DNA from: Streptomyces sp. LUP47B
GTDB lineage: Bacteria > Actinomycetota > Actinomycetes > Streptomycetales > Streptomycetaceae
Length of the DNA stretch: 64,000 bases
NCBI RefSeq assembly: GCF_001746295.1
Contig: NZ_MJAH01000010.1
Coordinates: forward strand, 86,793-150,792
Direction of reading: 5' to 3'
The notes beneath the pieces were generated by a model. The model ran no database searches. It was not told the DNA's origin and saw only the letters and a program-made list of their open reading frames with translations. Both the position numbers and the translations under genes were made by a program. How positions within the stretch are numbered: position 1 is the stretch's first letter; every line of letters starts with the position of its first letter. This document shows, piece by piece, positions 18,129 through 25,154 of this stretch.

Positions 18129-18175
18129 CGGGCAGCCGGCCGTCACGCTGAGTACCTTTACGGTCGGCGGAAGGC

Positions 18176-19237
18176 TCAGAGGAGCTCGATCAGCCTGTCG
18201 GTGAACTCGGCGGTGGTCGCGGTTCCACCCAGGTCACGGGTGCGGATATCGCTCTTGGCCAGGACCGAGGCGATCGCGTCCGTGATCTCCCTGGCCGCGG
18301 CGGGATGGCCGAGGTGGTCGAGCATCATGCCCGCGGACCAGATCGCGCCCAGCGGGTTGGCGATGCCCTGGCCCGCGATGTCGGGCGCGGAGCCGTGCAC
18401 CGGCTCGAACATCGAGGGGAAGTCCCGCTCGGGGTTGAGGTTGGCCGCCGGGGCGATGCCGATGGATCCGGCGACCGCGGCCGCGAGGTCGCTGAGGATG
18501 TCGCCGAAGAGGTTGGAGGCGACGACGACGTCGAAGCGGGCCGGCTCGAGGACGAACTTGGCCGCGAGCGCGTCGATGTGCTCCTGGTCCCAGGCGACCC
18601 GCGGGAACGAGGCGGCCCGCTCGGTGACGAGCTGGTCCCAGAACGGCATGGTGTGCACGATGCCGTTCGACTTGGTCGCGGAGGTCAGGCGGCCGCCGCG
18701 CTGGGCGGCGAGCGTGAAGGCATAGTCCAGCACACGTGTGACGCCGGCCCGGGTGAACACGGCCTCCTGCACGGCGATCTCGTCCGGGAAGCCCCTGTTG
18801 AGCCGGCCGCCGACCTCGCTGTACTCGCCTTCCATGTTCTCGCGCACGACGACGAAATCGACCTCGCCCGTCCGTGCGCCGCGCACCGGACTGTCGATGC
18901 CTTCGAAGACACGGATGGGCCGGAGGTTGACGTACTGGCGGAAGCTGCGCCGGATCGGGATCAGCAGCCCCCACAGCGAGACGTGGTCGGGCACCCCCGG
19001 ATATCCCACAGCGCCCAGCAGGATCGCGTCCTTGTCGCGCAGCTGGTCGATCCCGTCGGCGGGCATCATGGCGCCCTCCCGCAGGTACCGCTCGCACGAC
19101 CAGTCGTCGTACGACGTGTAGGTCAGGCCGAAGCCGTGGCGGCGGCCGAGAACATCGAGCACCTGCTGTGCCGGGGGCAGTACCTCGGCACCGATGCCGT
19201 CGCCGGGGATCAGGGCAATGCGGTGGTTCGTCGTCAT
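18176..19237 (-). CDS. Tartrate dehydrogenase / D-malate dehydrogenase (isocitrate/isopropylmalate family)
   Basis: A 353-residue NAD-dependent decarboxylating beta-hydroxyacid dehydrogenase. It starts IALIPGDGIGAEVLP and contains DHVSLWGLLIPIRRSFRQYVNLRP, ENMEGEYSEVGGR and the metal-site GDILSDLAAA. The SLWG...QYVNLRP segment separates the tartrate/D-malate clade (TtuC, DmlA) from LeuB. It converges on the pucR gene and is downstream of a LysR regulator on the same strand. It could oxidise a dicarboxylic hydroxyacid to pyruvate or a related 2-oxoacid. ATG 19237 starts at MTTNHR; the extension upstream has no ribosome-binding site. Confidence 0.85.
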   Translation of the reverse strand: MTTNHRIALIPGDGIGAEVLPPAQQVLDVLGRRHGFGLTYTSYDDWSCERYLREGAMMPADGIDQLRDKDAILLGAVGYPGVPDHVSLWGLLIPIRRSFRQYVNLRPIRVFEGIDSPVRGARTGEVDFVVVRENMEGEYSEVGGRLNRGFPDEIAVQEAVFTRAGVTRVLDYAFTLAAQRGGRLTSATKSNGIVHTMPFWDQLVTERAASFPRVAWDQEHIDALAAKFVLEPARFDVVVASNLFGDILSDLAAAVAGSIGIAPAANLNPERDFPSMFEPVHGSAPDIAGQGIANPLGAIWSAGMMLDHLGHPAAAREITDAIASVLAKSDIRTRDLGGTATTAEFTDRLIELL

Positions 19238-19310
19238 GCCGTCGATTGCAGCAAGGCGGTCCGTGCGGCGTCCAAGACGCAAAGCGGATCTCCCTTATAA
19301 GCGGTACCTA

Positions 19311-20195
19311 TCAGCTGTCGGTGACCGAGGTCGCGCTCGTGACGAACGCGGCGGCCGCGGGCGACAGGCTGCCGCGGCGGCTGACGAGGGCGATGTCCAA
19401 GCCGGTTTCCGGCTCGATGTCCAGGACCCGGGCGCCCAGTCGCCGGGCGACGTCCCGCCAGGCATCCGTGACGACCATGAGCCCGACCCCGGCCAGTACC
19501 AGGGGCATGAGCGACACGCGGTGCTCGCTCTCGGCGGCGACGGTGAACTCGATCCCCTGCTCGCGCAGCGCGTCGACGTAGGCGCGCATCCCGGTACCTG
19601 GCTGCCCGACGATCAGCCGCTGTCCCGCGAGCTCCCGGCACTCCACCGCCGTCCGATCGGCGAACGGGCCGTCGGCCGGCACCACCAGCACAAAACGCTG
19701 CCGCCCCAGTTCGTGGAAGACGACCTCCTTGCCGGAGACGGGCCCGGCGGACGCCAGGAGCCCCAACTCCACGGCACCCGTGCGCACCATGTCGATCACA
19801 TCACGCGCGGTGAACGCCGCTTTGATGGCCACGGAGACGCCGGGATACCGTCGGCTGAAGGCACTCACCAAGGTCGTCAGCGGCTCCACCGCCTGTGTCG
19901 GCGTCGACGCCACATCCAGGCGCCCCTCACGCAGCTCATGCACCGCCGCGACACTCGCTCGCGCCGTCTCCAGACTCCGTACGGCCTCCCGGGCAGGCTC
20001 GATCAGGGCCCTTCCGGCCTCCGTCAGGACCGCCCCACGCCCGATGCGATGGAACAGCTCGGAGCCGAGATCACGCTCCAGTGCCCGCACGGCCTGCGAC
20101 AGCGCCGGCTGCGACACGTACAGAGCCGCGGCCGCACGGTTGAACCCCCCACGATCAACAATCGCGAGGAAGTACTGCAACTGCCGGATGTCCAT
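19311..20195 (-). CDS. LysR-family transcriptional regulator
   Basis: A 294-residue LysR regulator with the N-terminal winged helix-turn-helix FNRAAAALYVSQPALSQAVRALERDLG (about residues 16-43) and a C-terminal effector domain beginning near residue 90. It lies directly upstream of the tartrate/D-malate dehydrogenase on the same strand (73-bp gap), rather than in the usual divergent arrangement. Control of that dehydrogenase by a dicarboxylate effector is plausible. Confidence 0.9.
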   Translation of the reverse strand: MDIRQLQYFLAIVDRGGFNRAAAALYVSQPALSQAVRALERDLGSELFHRIGRGAVLTEAGRALIEPAREAVRSLETARASVAAVHELREGRLDVASTPTQAVEPLTTLVSAFSRRYPGVSVAIKAAFTARDVIDMVRTGAVELGLLASAGPVSGKEVVFHELGRQRFVLVVPADGPFADRTAVECRELAGQRLIVGQPGTGMRAYVDALREQGIEFTVAAESEHRVSLMPLVLAGVGLMVVTDAWRDVARRLGARVLDIEPETGLDIALVSRRGSLSPAAAAFVTSATSVTDS

Positions 20196-20246
20196 ACGCG
20201 CCCTCTGCCCTCAGTAAATCAAGCGCCGGCTCGGATACGGCAGGTC

Positions 20247-21287
20247 TCAGGCCGAGGCGCGTACCACCAGTTCAGGTGCCACCCAGGCATCCGCACCGGT
20301 CAGCGGCTTCTCGCCGGCCCGCAGCCGTGCGACCTGCTCGACGGCAAGCCGCCCCAGCCGGCGCTTGTCGAGCCGCAGGGTGGTGAGGGCGGGTTCCACC
20401 AGTTCGCCCAGGGCGAGCCCGTCGAAGCCCAGCACGGCCAGATCCTCCGGCACCCGCCGGCCCCGGCGCCGGGCGGCTCGTATCGCGCCGACGGCGATCA
20501 GGTCGTTGAAGCCGAACACCGCGGTCAACTGGGGCCGGGCATCGAGGAGTTGCTCCATCGCCGCCTCGCCGCCCGCGACGCCGTGGCCGTCGGACATCGC
20601 GATCCAGCCGTCGTCGACCGGCAGCCCGTGCCGCCGTACCTCGGCCAGGAACGCCTCCCGTCGGGGCCCGGGGGTGAGCCGGTCACCGTCCAGCATGCCG
20701 ATCCGCCGGTGACCTGCCCGGACCAGGTGGGCGATGCCCTGTTCGAGACCCGCCGCGGCATCGATCCCGACGGCCGCGAACCGGGTCTGCTGCGGGCCGC
20801 GCTCCAGCAGGACGAGCGGCAGACCGCCGAGGTACCGGGCGAGGACCTCGTCGTCGTTCTTGAAGTAGCCCATCACGGCGTCCGCCTGGTGGGACAGTAC
20901 GCCGAGCGCCTCCCGCTCCTTGGCACCGTCGGTGCGGGTGTCCCACACCACGACCTGCCAGCCACGCTCCTCGGCGGCCTCCAGCACCCCGGCCGCGACC
21001 TCGGGAAAGAACGGATTCATCAGATCCGGGATGACCAGCCCCGCGGTCACCGTCCCCTTCCGCACCAGCCCGCGCGCGAACCGGCTGGGCCGGTAGTCCA
21101 GCATCCGCACGGCTTCGAGCACCCGCGCCTTGGTGTCCGGGTCGATCTCGCCCTTGTCGTTCACCGCCCGCGAGACCGTCTGGCGTGACACTCCCGCGAG
21201 CTGCGCCACGTCGTGAATCGTCGCCCGGCGACGAGGACCGTCGGACGCGTGACCACCGGGCTCCCGCTGCTGCTCGTCGGTCCACAT
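20247..21287 (-). CDS. LacI-family transcriptional regulator
   Basis: A 346-residue repressor. The N-terminal helix-turn-helix (TIHDVAQLAGVSRQTVSRAVN) and hinge (LDYRPSRFARGL) are followed by a periplasmic-binding-protein-like effector domain (VIPDLMNPFFPEVAAGV, FGFNDLIAVGA). ATG 21287 (MWTDEQ) is preferred over GTG 21296. A near-perfect palindrome overlaps this start, suggesting autoregulation. There is no sugar operon immediately beside it; possible targets include the importer at 3-6 kb. Confidence 0.9.
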   Translation of the reverse strand: MWTDEQQREPGGHASDGPRRRATIHDVAQLAGVSRQTVSRAVNDKGEIDPDTKARVLEAVRMLDYRPSRFARGLVRKGTVTAGLVIPDLMNPFFPEVAAGVLEAAEERGWQVVVWDTRTDGAKEREALGVLSHQADAVMGYFKNDDEVLARYLGGLPLVLLERGPQQTRFAAVGIDAAAGLEQGIAHLVRAGHRRIGMLDGDRLTPGPRREAFLAEVRRHGLPVDDGWIAMSDGHGVAGGEAAMEQLLDARPQLTAVFGFNDLIAVGAIRAARRRGRRVPEDLAVLGFDGLALGELVEPALTTLRLDKRRLGRLAVEQVARLRAGEKPLTGADAWVAPELVVRASA

Positions 21288-21300
21288 GCAGTGCACTGTA
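21287..21300 (-). promoter_or_regulatory. Candidate autoregulatory operator over the lacI start
   Basis: CAGTGCACTG (21289-21298) is a perfect 10-bp palindrome, with an extra outer T/A pair at 21287/21300. It overlaps the start codon of the LacI gene. CG/GC-centred palindromes of this size are typical LacI-family sites. It differs from the GTGAACGTTCAC operator of the sugar importer. Confidence 0.35.
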
Positions 21301-21332
21301 TCCAGCCCTCACGGGAACGGGCCCGGCCCGGG

Positions 21333-22349
21333 CTAGAACAGCGCGCTGTACCCGTTGAGGGCCGGCTGCCCGCCGAGGTGGGCGTAGAGCACCGTGGAGT
21401 CCGCGCCGATCTCGCCCCGCCCGACCAGGTCGATCATCCCGGCCATCGACTTGCCCTCGTACACGGGGTCGGTGACCATTCCCTCGGTGCGGGCGGCGAG
21501 GCGCATCGCCTCCAGCGTGGTGTCGTCGGGGATGCCGTAGACACCCGCGTGGTACCGCTCGTCCAGCTCCACGTCCTCCTCGGTCAACTCCTTCCGTACG
21601 CCGATGAGTTGACCGGTGCCATGGGCGATCCGCGCGATCTGTTCCCGGGTGGCGACGGGCTTGGCGGAGGCGTCGATGCCGAGGACGCGCCGGGGCCGGC
21701 CGCCCGCCTCCTCCAGCGCCCGGAACCCGGCGACCATGCCGGCCTGGGTGGAGCCGGTCACCGAGCAGACCACGACCGTGTCGAAGAAGACGCCCAACTC
21801 GCGTTCCTGATCAGCGACTTCATAGGCCCACGCGGCGAAGCCGAGGCCGCCGAGCGGGTGGTCGGAGGCGCCGGCGGGGATGGCGTACGGCTTGCCGCCC
21901 CCTTCCTCGACGTCCCTGAGCGCCTGCTCCCAGCTCTCCTTGAACCCGATCCCGAACCCGGCCTTCACCAGCCGTACGTCGGCCCCGGCGAGCCGGCTGA
22001 TCAGGATGTTGCCGACCTTGTCGTACACGGCGTCCGGCCAGTCCACCCAACTCTCCTGCACCAGGACGCACTTGAGCCCGGCCCGGGCGGCGCAGGCGGC
22101 GACCTGACGGGTGTGGTTGGACTGGACGCCGCCGATCGAGACGAGGGTGTCGCAGCCCTTGGCGAGGGCGTCCGCGACCAGGTACTCCAGCTTGCGGGTC
22201 TTGTTGCCGCCGTACGCGATCCCGGAGTTGCAGTCCTCGCGCTTGGCCCACAGCGCGGCGCCGCCGAGGTGCTCGGTGAGGCGCTCCAGGCGGTGGACGG
22301 GGGACGGTCCGAAGAGGAGGGGGTAACGGTCGTAGGACGAAAGGGGCAT
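21333..22349 (-). CDS. acdS: 1-aminocyclopropane-1-carboxylate deaminase
   Basis: A 338-residue PLP enzyme of the ACC deaminase / D-cysteine desulfhydrase family. The PLP lysine is in GGNKTRKLEYL and the active-site Ser in SIGGVQSNHTRQ. The residues reported to distinguish true ACC deaminase are present: Tyr-Glu in DPVYEGKSMAG and Leu in YAHLGGQPALNGY. The enzyme converts ACC, the plant ethylene precursor, to 2-oxobutyrate and ammonia. Its length is that of characterised AcdS. It lies 29 bp downstream of a GntR regulator and forms a two-gene unit with it. In plant-associated bacteria this activity lowers plant ethylene. Confidence 0.92.
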   Translation of the reverse strand: MPLSSYDRYPLLFGPSPVHRLERLTEHLGGAALWAKREDCNSGIAYGGNKTRKLEYLVADALAKGCDTLVSIGGVQSNHTRQVAACAARAGLKCVLVQESWVDWPDAVYDKVGNILISRLAGADVRLVKAGFGIGFKESWEQALRDVEEGGGKPYAIPAGASDHPLGGLGFAAWAYEVADQERELGVFFDTVVVCSVTGSTQAGMVAGFRALEEAGGRPRRVLGIDASAKPVATREQIARIAHGTGQLIGVRKELTEEDVELDERYHAGVYGIPDDTTLEAMRLAARTEGMVTDPVYEGKSMAGMIDLVGRGEIGADSTVLYAHLGGQPALNGYSALF

Positions 22350-22378
22350 GGGGACCTCCCGGGTCGGTCGCTGTGGGC

Positions 22379-23026
22379 TCAGTCGCTGTCGGCCAGTTCG
22401 GCCAGGCCCCGCCAGATCTCCGCCGTGACCCGGACCGCCTCGTCCACGTCACCGGCCGCGCAGGCCTCGATCAGCCGGTCGTGCAGTCCCGCCGAGCGGC
22501 AGTTGCCGCCCTCGGCGAAGCGCCGGCGCTCCAGTCGGCGGATGAGCGGGGTGTAGCGGGCGGCGGTGGCGGCCGCCGCGCGGTTGCCGCTGACGCGGAC
22601 GAGGACGTCGTGCAGGGCGTCGTCCGCGTGCAGTGCTTCGTCCACGTCACCGGCGGTGACCGCGGCCGCGAACCGTTCGTTGGCCGCGCGCATCGTCTCG
22701 ATGTCGGCGGCGAACAGCCGGGGCACGGCGACCCGCGTGACCAGTTCGTGCATGGCCCCGACCACGGCGGCGGCGTCCCGCACCTCGGCGGCGACGACCT
22801 GGGTCACCCGCGTGTAGCTCTGCGGCTTGCTCTCCAGCAGCCCGTCGTCGACGAGCCGCGCGAAGGCCTCCCGCACGGGCGCCCGCGACAGCCCTAGCCG
22901 CTCGGCGAGATCGGCGTCCCGCACCACCGCCCCGGGCTCGATCTCGCCGGCCACGATGGCGTCCCGGATGGATGCGTAGGCCCGGTCCCGGAGAAGGGTG
23001 CGGGCGAGTGGTCGTATGGCCTCCAT
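22379..23026 (-). CDS. GntR-family (FCD domain) regulator linked to acdS
   Basis: A 215-residue FadR-type GntR regulator: winged helix-turn-helix at about residues 15-75 (AVVRDADLAERLGLSRAPVREAFARL) and an all-helical FCD effector domain with the metal-type residues D..H (HDVLVR, GLHDRLIEAC). It is immediately upstream of acdS and probably controls it. A -10-like TAACAT ends eight bases before the ATG, so the mRNA may be leaderless. Confidence 0.88.
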   Translation of the reverse strand: MEAIRPLARTLLRDRAYASIRDAIVAGEIEPGAVVRDADLAERLGLSRAPVREAFARLVDDGLLESKPQSYTRVTQVVAAEVRDAAAVVGAMHELVTRVAVPRLFAADIETMRAANERFAAAVTAGDVDEALHADDALHDVLVRVSGNRAAAATAARYTPLIRRLERRRFAEGGNCRSAGLHDRLIEACAAGDVDEAVRVTAEIWRGLAELADSD

Positions 23027-23034
23027 GAACTGAA

Positions 23035-23064
23035 ATGTTAGATGTCAATCAGGACCGCGCACAA
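23035..23064 (-). promoter_or_regulatory. Candidate promoter of the gntR-acdS operon
   Basis: On the minus strand, a -35-like TTGTGC (23059-23064) and a -10-like TAACAT (23035-23040) are separated by 18 bp. Initiation about seven bases on would fall at or next to ATG 23026, predicting a leaderless transcript. Confidence 0.4.
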
Positions 23065-23080
23065 GGGTGCGGACATGCGA

Positions 23081-23112
23081 GTGGCCCGCACCCCCCGTGA
23101 GGTGCGGGCCAC
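23081..23112 (-). terminator. Hairpin terminator downstream of rsr
   Basis: GTGGCCCGCACC (23081-23092) and GGTGCGGGCCAC (23101-23112) form a perfect 12-bp stem with an 8-nt loop. It begins nine bases after the rsr stop on the minus strand and separates rsr from the gntR-acdS promoter. No U-tract follows. Confidence 0.65.
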
Positions 23113-23121
23113 GCTCGGGGC

Positions 23122-24702
23122 TCAGGCAGCCCAGGGCCAGTCGGCGTCCTGGGCCGCCTCGAGCAGCGGAACCATCCGGAAGGCCGCGTCCGAGAGGCCT
23201 CCGAAGGTGTGGCGGTTGCCGGTGCCGGAGGGGCCGTGGCCCGCCCGGTAGCCGGCGAGGTTCCAGGTGTAGACGGGTACCTCGGCCGGGATCTGCTCGG
23301 TCGGGCCGCCGTGCCGGTTGTACGTGTACTGCTCGTCGGTGACGATCAGCACCCGGTCCTGGCCCCGGTAGTGCGCGCGGACGGCCGAGGTGGTGTCGGT
23401 GCCGCCCAGGTCGCCGAAGCGGCCGAGGATCTTCAGCACCGACTCGCCCCTGCCGTACGTCAGACGCCGGCTCGTGGTGCCGAACTCGACGAGATCCGCG
23501 TCCGCCGCCCGCAGCGCGAGCGCCGTGCCGAAGATCGCCGCCGCGTCGGCCCGGTTGAGCCGCGAGCGGTCGGACAGCCGCGTCCACATCGAGCCGGAGC
23601 GGTCGACGAGCACCAGGGTCCGGCCGGGCAGTGCGGGCACGTTGGCCAGCGAGTGGCCGAGCGCCTGCTCCAGCGGGTGGGACCAGCGCAGCGACGGCGC
23701 GTGCTGGTACGCGGCGAGGTACCGGAAGGGGAACTGCCGGGACCGCGCCACCTCCGCCGGGTCGCTGATCTTCGCCGCGACCCGGGCGGCGACCTCGTCC
23801 GAGACACCGGCCTCGTCGAAATTCCTCAGGTTGCGAACGAGCGCCATCGCTCCCATGGACGGGATCACGCTCTCCCAGGCCGCCTTGTCCATCGGCCCCT
23901 GCAGCCAGCCGGCCAGCGCCTCCCACGTCATCCCGGCCGCGGCCAGTCGCTCGGCACCGCCCTCGGACGTGACCAGCGCGCGCCGGCGGCCGACCGGCAC
24001 CGCCATCAGCTCGCGGTGCGCGGTGAGCACCCGGCTCGACGCGGGCGGCACAGCCGTGTCCGGGTTGTGCCGCCGGTCGAGGGCGTACTGGAACAGCTCG
24101 CCCTGCCACGGCTTGTCCGGGTCCGGGGCCGCGTGCACGAGGTTGAGGATGTCGCCGAACCGGTAACCCTTGGACGCGGTGTCGTACTTCAGCAGCGACT
24201 TGCCGCTGTACAGACGGCGTACGGCGTCGGCGATCCCGCGCTTGACGGGCTTCGGGACGCTACGGCCGTACTGCGCCGTCCAGTAACCGAGGAACTCGCC
24301 GGGCTCGTCGGGCCGCTGGAGTACGGAGGCCACGACCTGGCGGTTGGAGGGGCCGTCGGTGGCGCCCGCGTCGAGGCGCGCCTTGACGTACTCGGCGGCG
24401 CCCACGATCGAGGCGGTACGGAGGTTGCCCTCGCCGCGCAGCCAGCCGAGCAGGCCGGCGGTCCAGGCCGGGTCGGTGACGGCGAGCTGCCGTACGAGCG
24501 TGGCGAACCGGTCGTCGCGGTCCGCGCCGGACTCGTAGTGGGTCTGCTGGGAGACGAAGTTGGCGACCGCGAGCAGAAACAGCTCGGAGCGTGCGTCACG
24601 CTCGCGGCCCCGGCCGCCCTCGTACGTCCGCAGGATGCGTCCCGTCGACGTCACGCGCGAGGTGGGACGGGCCCGCGCGGCCTTCTTGTTGAATCGCGCC
24701 AT
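23122..24702 (-). CDS. rsr: Ro60 orthologue Rsr: TROVE domain RNA-binding protein with vWA domain
   Basis: A 526-residue orthologue of Ro60. Residues about 10-330 form the TROVE ring of HEAT-like repeats (SELFLLAVANFVSQQTHYESGADRDDRF near the start). The C-terminal part is a von Willebrand A domain with an intact MIDAS: DRSGSM near residue 350, then the TDTTSA and TDEQ positions. Bacterial Rsr binds Y RNAs and tethers or gates nucleases in RNA quality control and stress survival. ATG 24702 (MARFNKKAARARP) is chosen; an extension to 24906 would translate one of the upstream RNA genes. GGGG in the loop of an inverted repeat is the only ribosome-binding candidate. Confidence 0.92.
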   Translation of the reverse strand: MARFNKKAARARPTSRVTSTGRILRTYEGGRGRERDARSELFLLAVANFVSQQTHYESGADRDDRFATLVRQLAVTDPAWTAGLLGWLRGEGNLRTASIVGAAEYVKARLDAGATDGPSNRQVVASVLQRPDEPGEFLGYWTAQYGRSVPKPVKRGIADAVRRLYSGKSLLKYDTASKGYRFGDILNLVHAAPDPDKPWQGELFQYALDRRHNPDTAVPPASSRVLTAHRELMAVPVGRRRALVTSEGGAERLAAAGMTWEALAGWLQGPMDKAAWESVIPSMGAMALVRNLRNFDEAGVSDEVAARVAAKISDPAEVARSRQFPFRYLAAYQHAPSLRWSHPLEQALGHSLANVPALPGRTLVLVDRSGSMWTRLSDRSRLNRADAAAIFGTALALRAADADLVEFGTTSRRLTYGRGESVLKILGRFGDLGGTDTTSAVRAHYRGQDRVLIVTDEQYTYNRHGGPTEQIPAEVPVYTWNLAGYRAGHGPSGTGNRHTFGGLSDAAFRMVPLLEAAQDADWPWAA

Positions 24703-24704
24703 GG

Positions 24705-24722
24705 CGAATTCCCCCGAATTCG
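24705..24722 (-). repeat. Perfect inverted repeat enclosing the putative rsr ribosome-binding site
   Basis: CGAATTC and GAATTCG arms (24716-24722 and 24705-24711) flank CCCC on the plus strand, i.e. GGGG in the loop of the rsr mRNA. The repeat ends two bases before the rsr ATG. It might be an operator, or a hairpin that exposes or hides the ribosome-binding site. Confidence 0.5.
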
Positions 24723-24754
24723 TTTCCGTTTCGGAGGGAGACGCGGCAAATGGA

Positions 24755-24908
24755 GGGTGCCCGAGGTCGAAGTCGACTGCGGTGCTTATAAACTGGCGCG
24801 TCTTCCGTTCCGCCACACCGACCCTGAGTCGATGACGGGAATCGAACCCGCACGAGGGCTTTCCCCCACCAGTTCCCGAAGTATCCGCTGCCTGCGCACC
24901 GGGCACCC
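24755..24908 (-). ncRNA. yrlA: Y RNA with permuted tRNA-like module, copy 2 (YrlA type, leucine/serine-like)
   Basis: Read 5'-3' on the minus strand. A closing strand GGGTGCCCG (24900-24908) is followed by a strand AACTGG (24869-24874), a long variable-arm-like hairpin GGGGG-AAAG-CCCTC (24854-24867) and a T-arm with loop TTCGATT (24835-24851). Then comes acceptor strand CATCGAC (24828-24834), a 5-nt loop, acceptor strand GTCGGTG (24816-24822) and a D-arm GCG/CGC (24798-24813). The RNA ends with CCAGTT (24791-24796), pairing with AACTGG in the place of the anticodon stem, and CGGGCACCC (24755-24763), pairing with the first strand. It is a circularly permuted tRNA fused to a Y stem, upstream of rsr. 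Ends are approximate. Confidence 0.8.
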
Positions 24909-24921
24909 ACCATGAGCTGCG

Positions 24922-24953
24922 CCTCCCGAGATCAAAATGCTCGCACCGGGAGG
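24922..24953 (-). terminator. Hairpin between the two Y RNA genes, overlapping the 3' strand of copy 1
   Basis: On the minus strand CCTCCCG (24947-24953) pairs with CGGGAGG (24922-24928) around an 18-nt loop. The stem can extend four more pairs with two G-U wobbles into the CGCACCT strand that closes copy 1. It may terminate copy 1, or be an alternative fold competing with its closing helix. Confidence 0.4.
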
Positions 24954-25102
24954 TGCGTGAAGTTGTGGTGTCCAGAGTTCAGATCGGCGGAACCGACATT
25001 AGGTGCTCTGCCTCTGAGCTACACCGGCACGTGGTACCGGTGGCGGGATTCGAACCCGCGGCCGCCCCATTATGAGTGGAAGTAGGTCCTGCCTTCGCAC
25101 CT
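24951..25102 (-). ncRNA. yrlA: Y RNA with permuted tRNA-like module, copy 1 (YrlA type, encoded ACCA)
   Basis: Read 5'-3' on the minus strand. AGGTGCG (25096-25102) continues as AAGGCAG, close to the CGAAGGUAG Ro-binding strand of animal Y RNAs. It is followed by a T-arm GCGGG-TTCGAAT-CCCGC (25043-25059), acceptor strand CACCGGT (25036-25042), a 7-nt loop beginning ACCA (25029-25035), acceptor strand GCCGGTG (25022-25028), TA, then a D-arm GCTC-AGAGGCA-GAGC (25005-25019). The RNA closes with CGCACCT (24951-24957) pairing with the 5' strand. The acceptor helix is 7 bp, with one G-U, and the A-CCA occupies the discriminator and CCA positions of a tRNA. Pairing between the T/D arms and the Y stem is less clear than in copy 2. 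Length is about 152 nt. Confidence 0.8.
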
Positions 25103-25113
25103 GGACGTTCATC

Positions 25114-25119
25114 ACTCTA
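25114..25119 (-). promoter_or_regulatory. Candidate -10 box for Y RNA copy 1
   Basis: TAGAGT on the minus strand lies 11 bases upstream of the first paired base of Y RNA copy 1, placing a start at about 25102-25107. No convincing -35 hexamer is seen. Confidence 0.3.
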
Positions 25120-25154
25120 GGAGGCGTGCCGCGGGCCGGGCGAGCGAATTAAAT

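Noticed and set aside
24703..24906. In-frame N-terminal extension of Rsr to 24906
   Set aside because: It would translate Y RNA copy 2 and gives a sequence unlike TROVE proteins. ATG 24702 fits the family.
24755..25102. Two ordinary tRNA genes on the minus strand
   Set aside because: T-arms and D-arms are canonical, but the D-arm lies 3' of the acceptor 3' strand and no anticodon stem-loop lies between D- and T-arms. Only the permuted order pairs.
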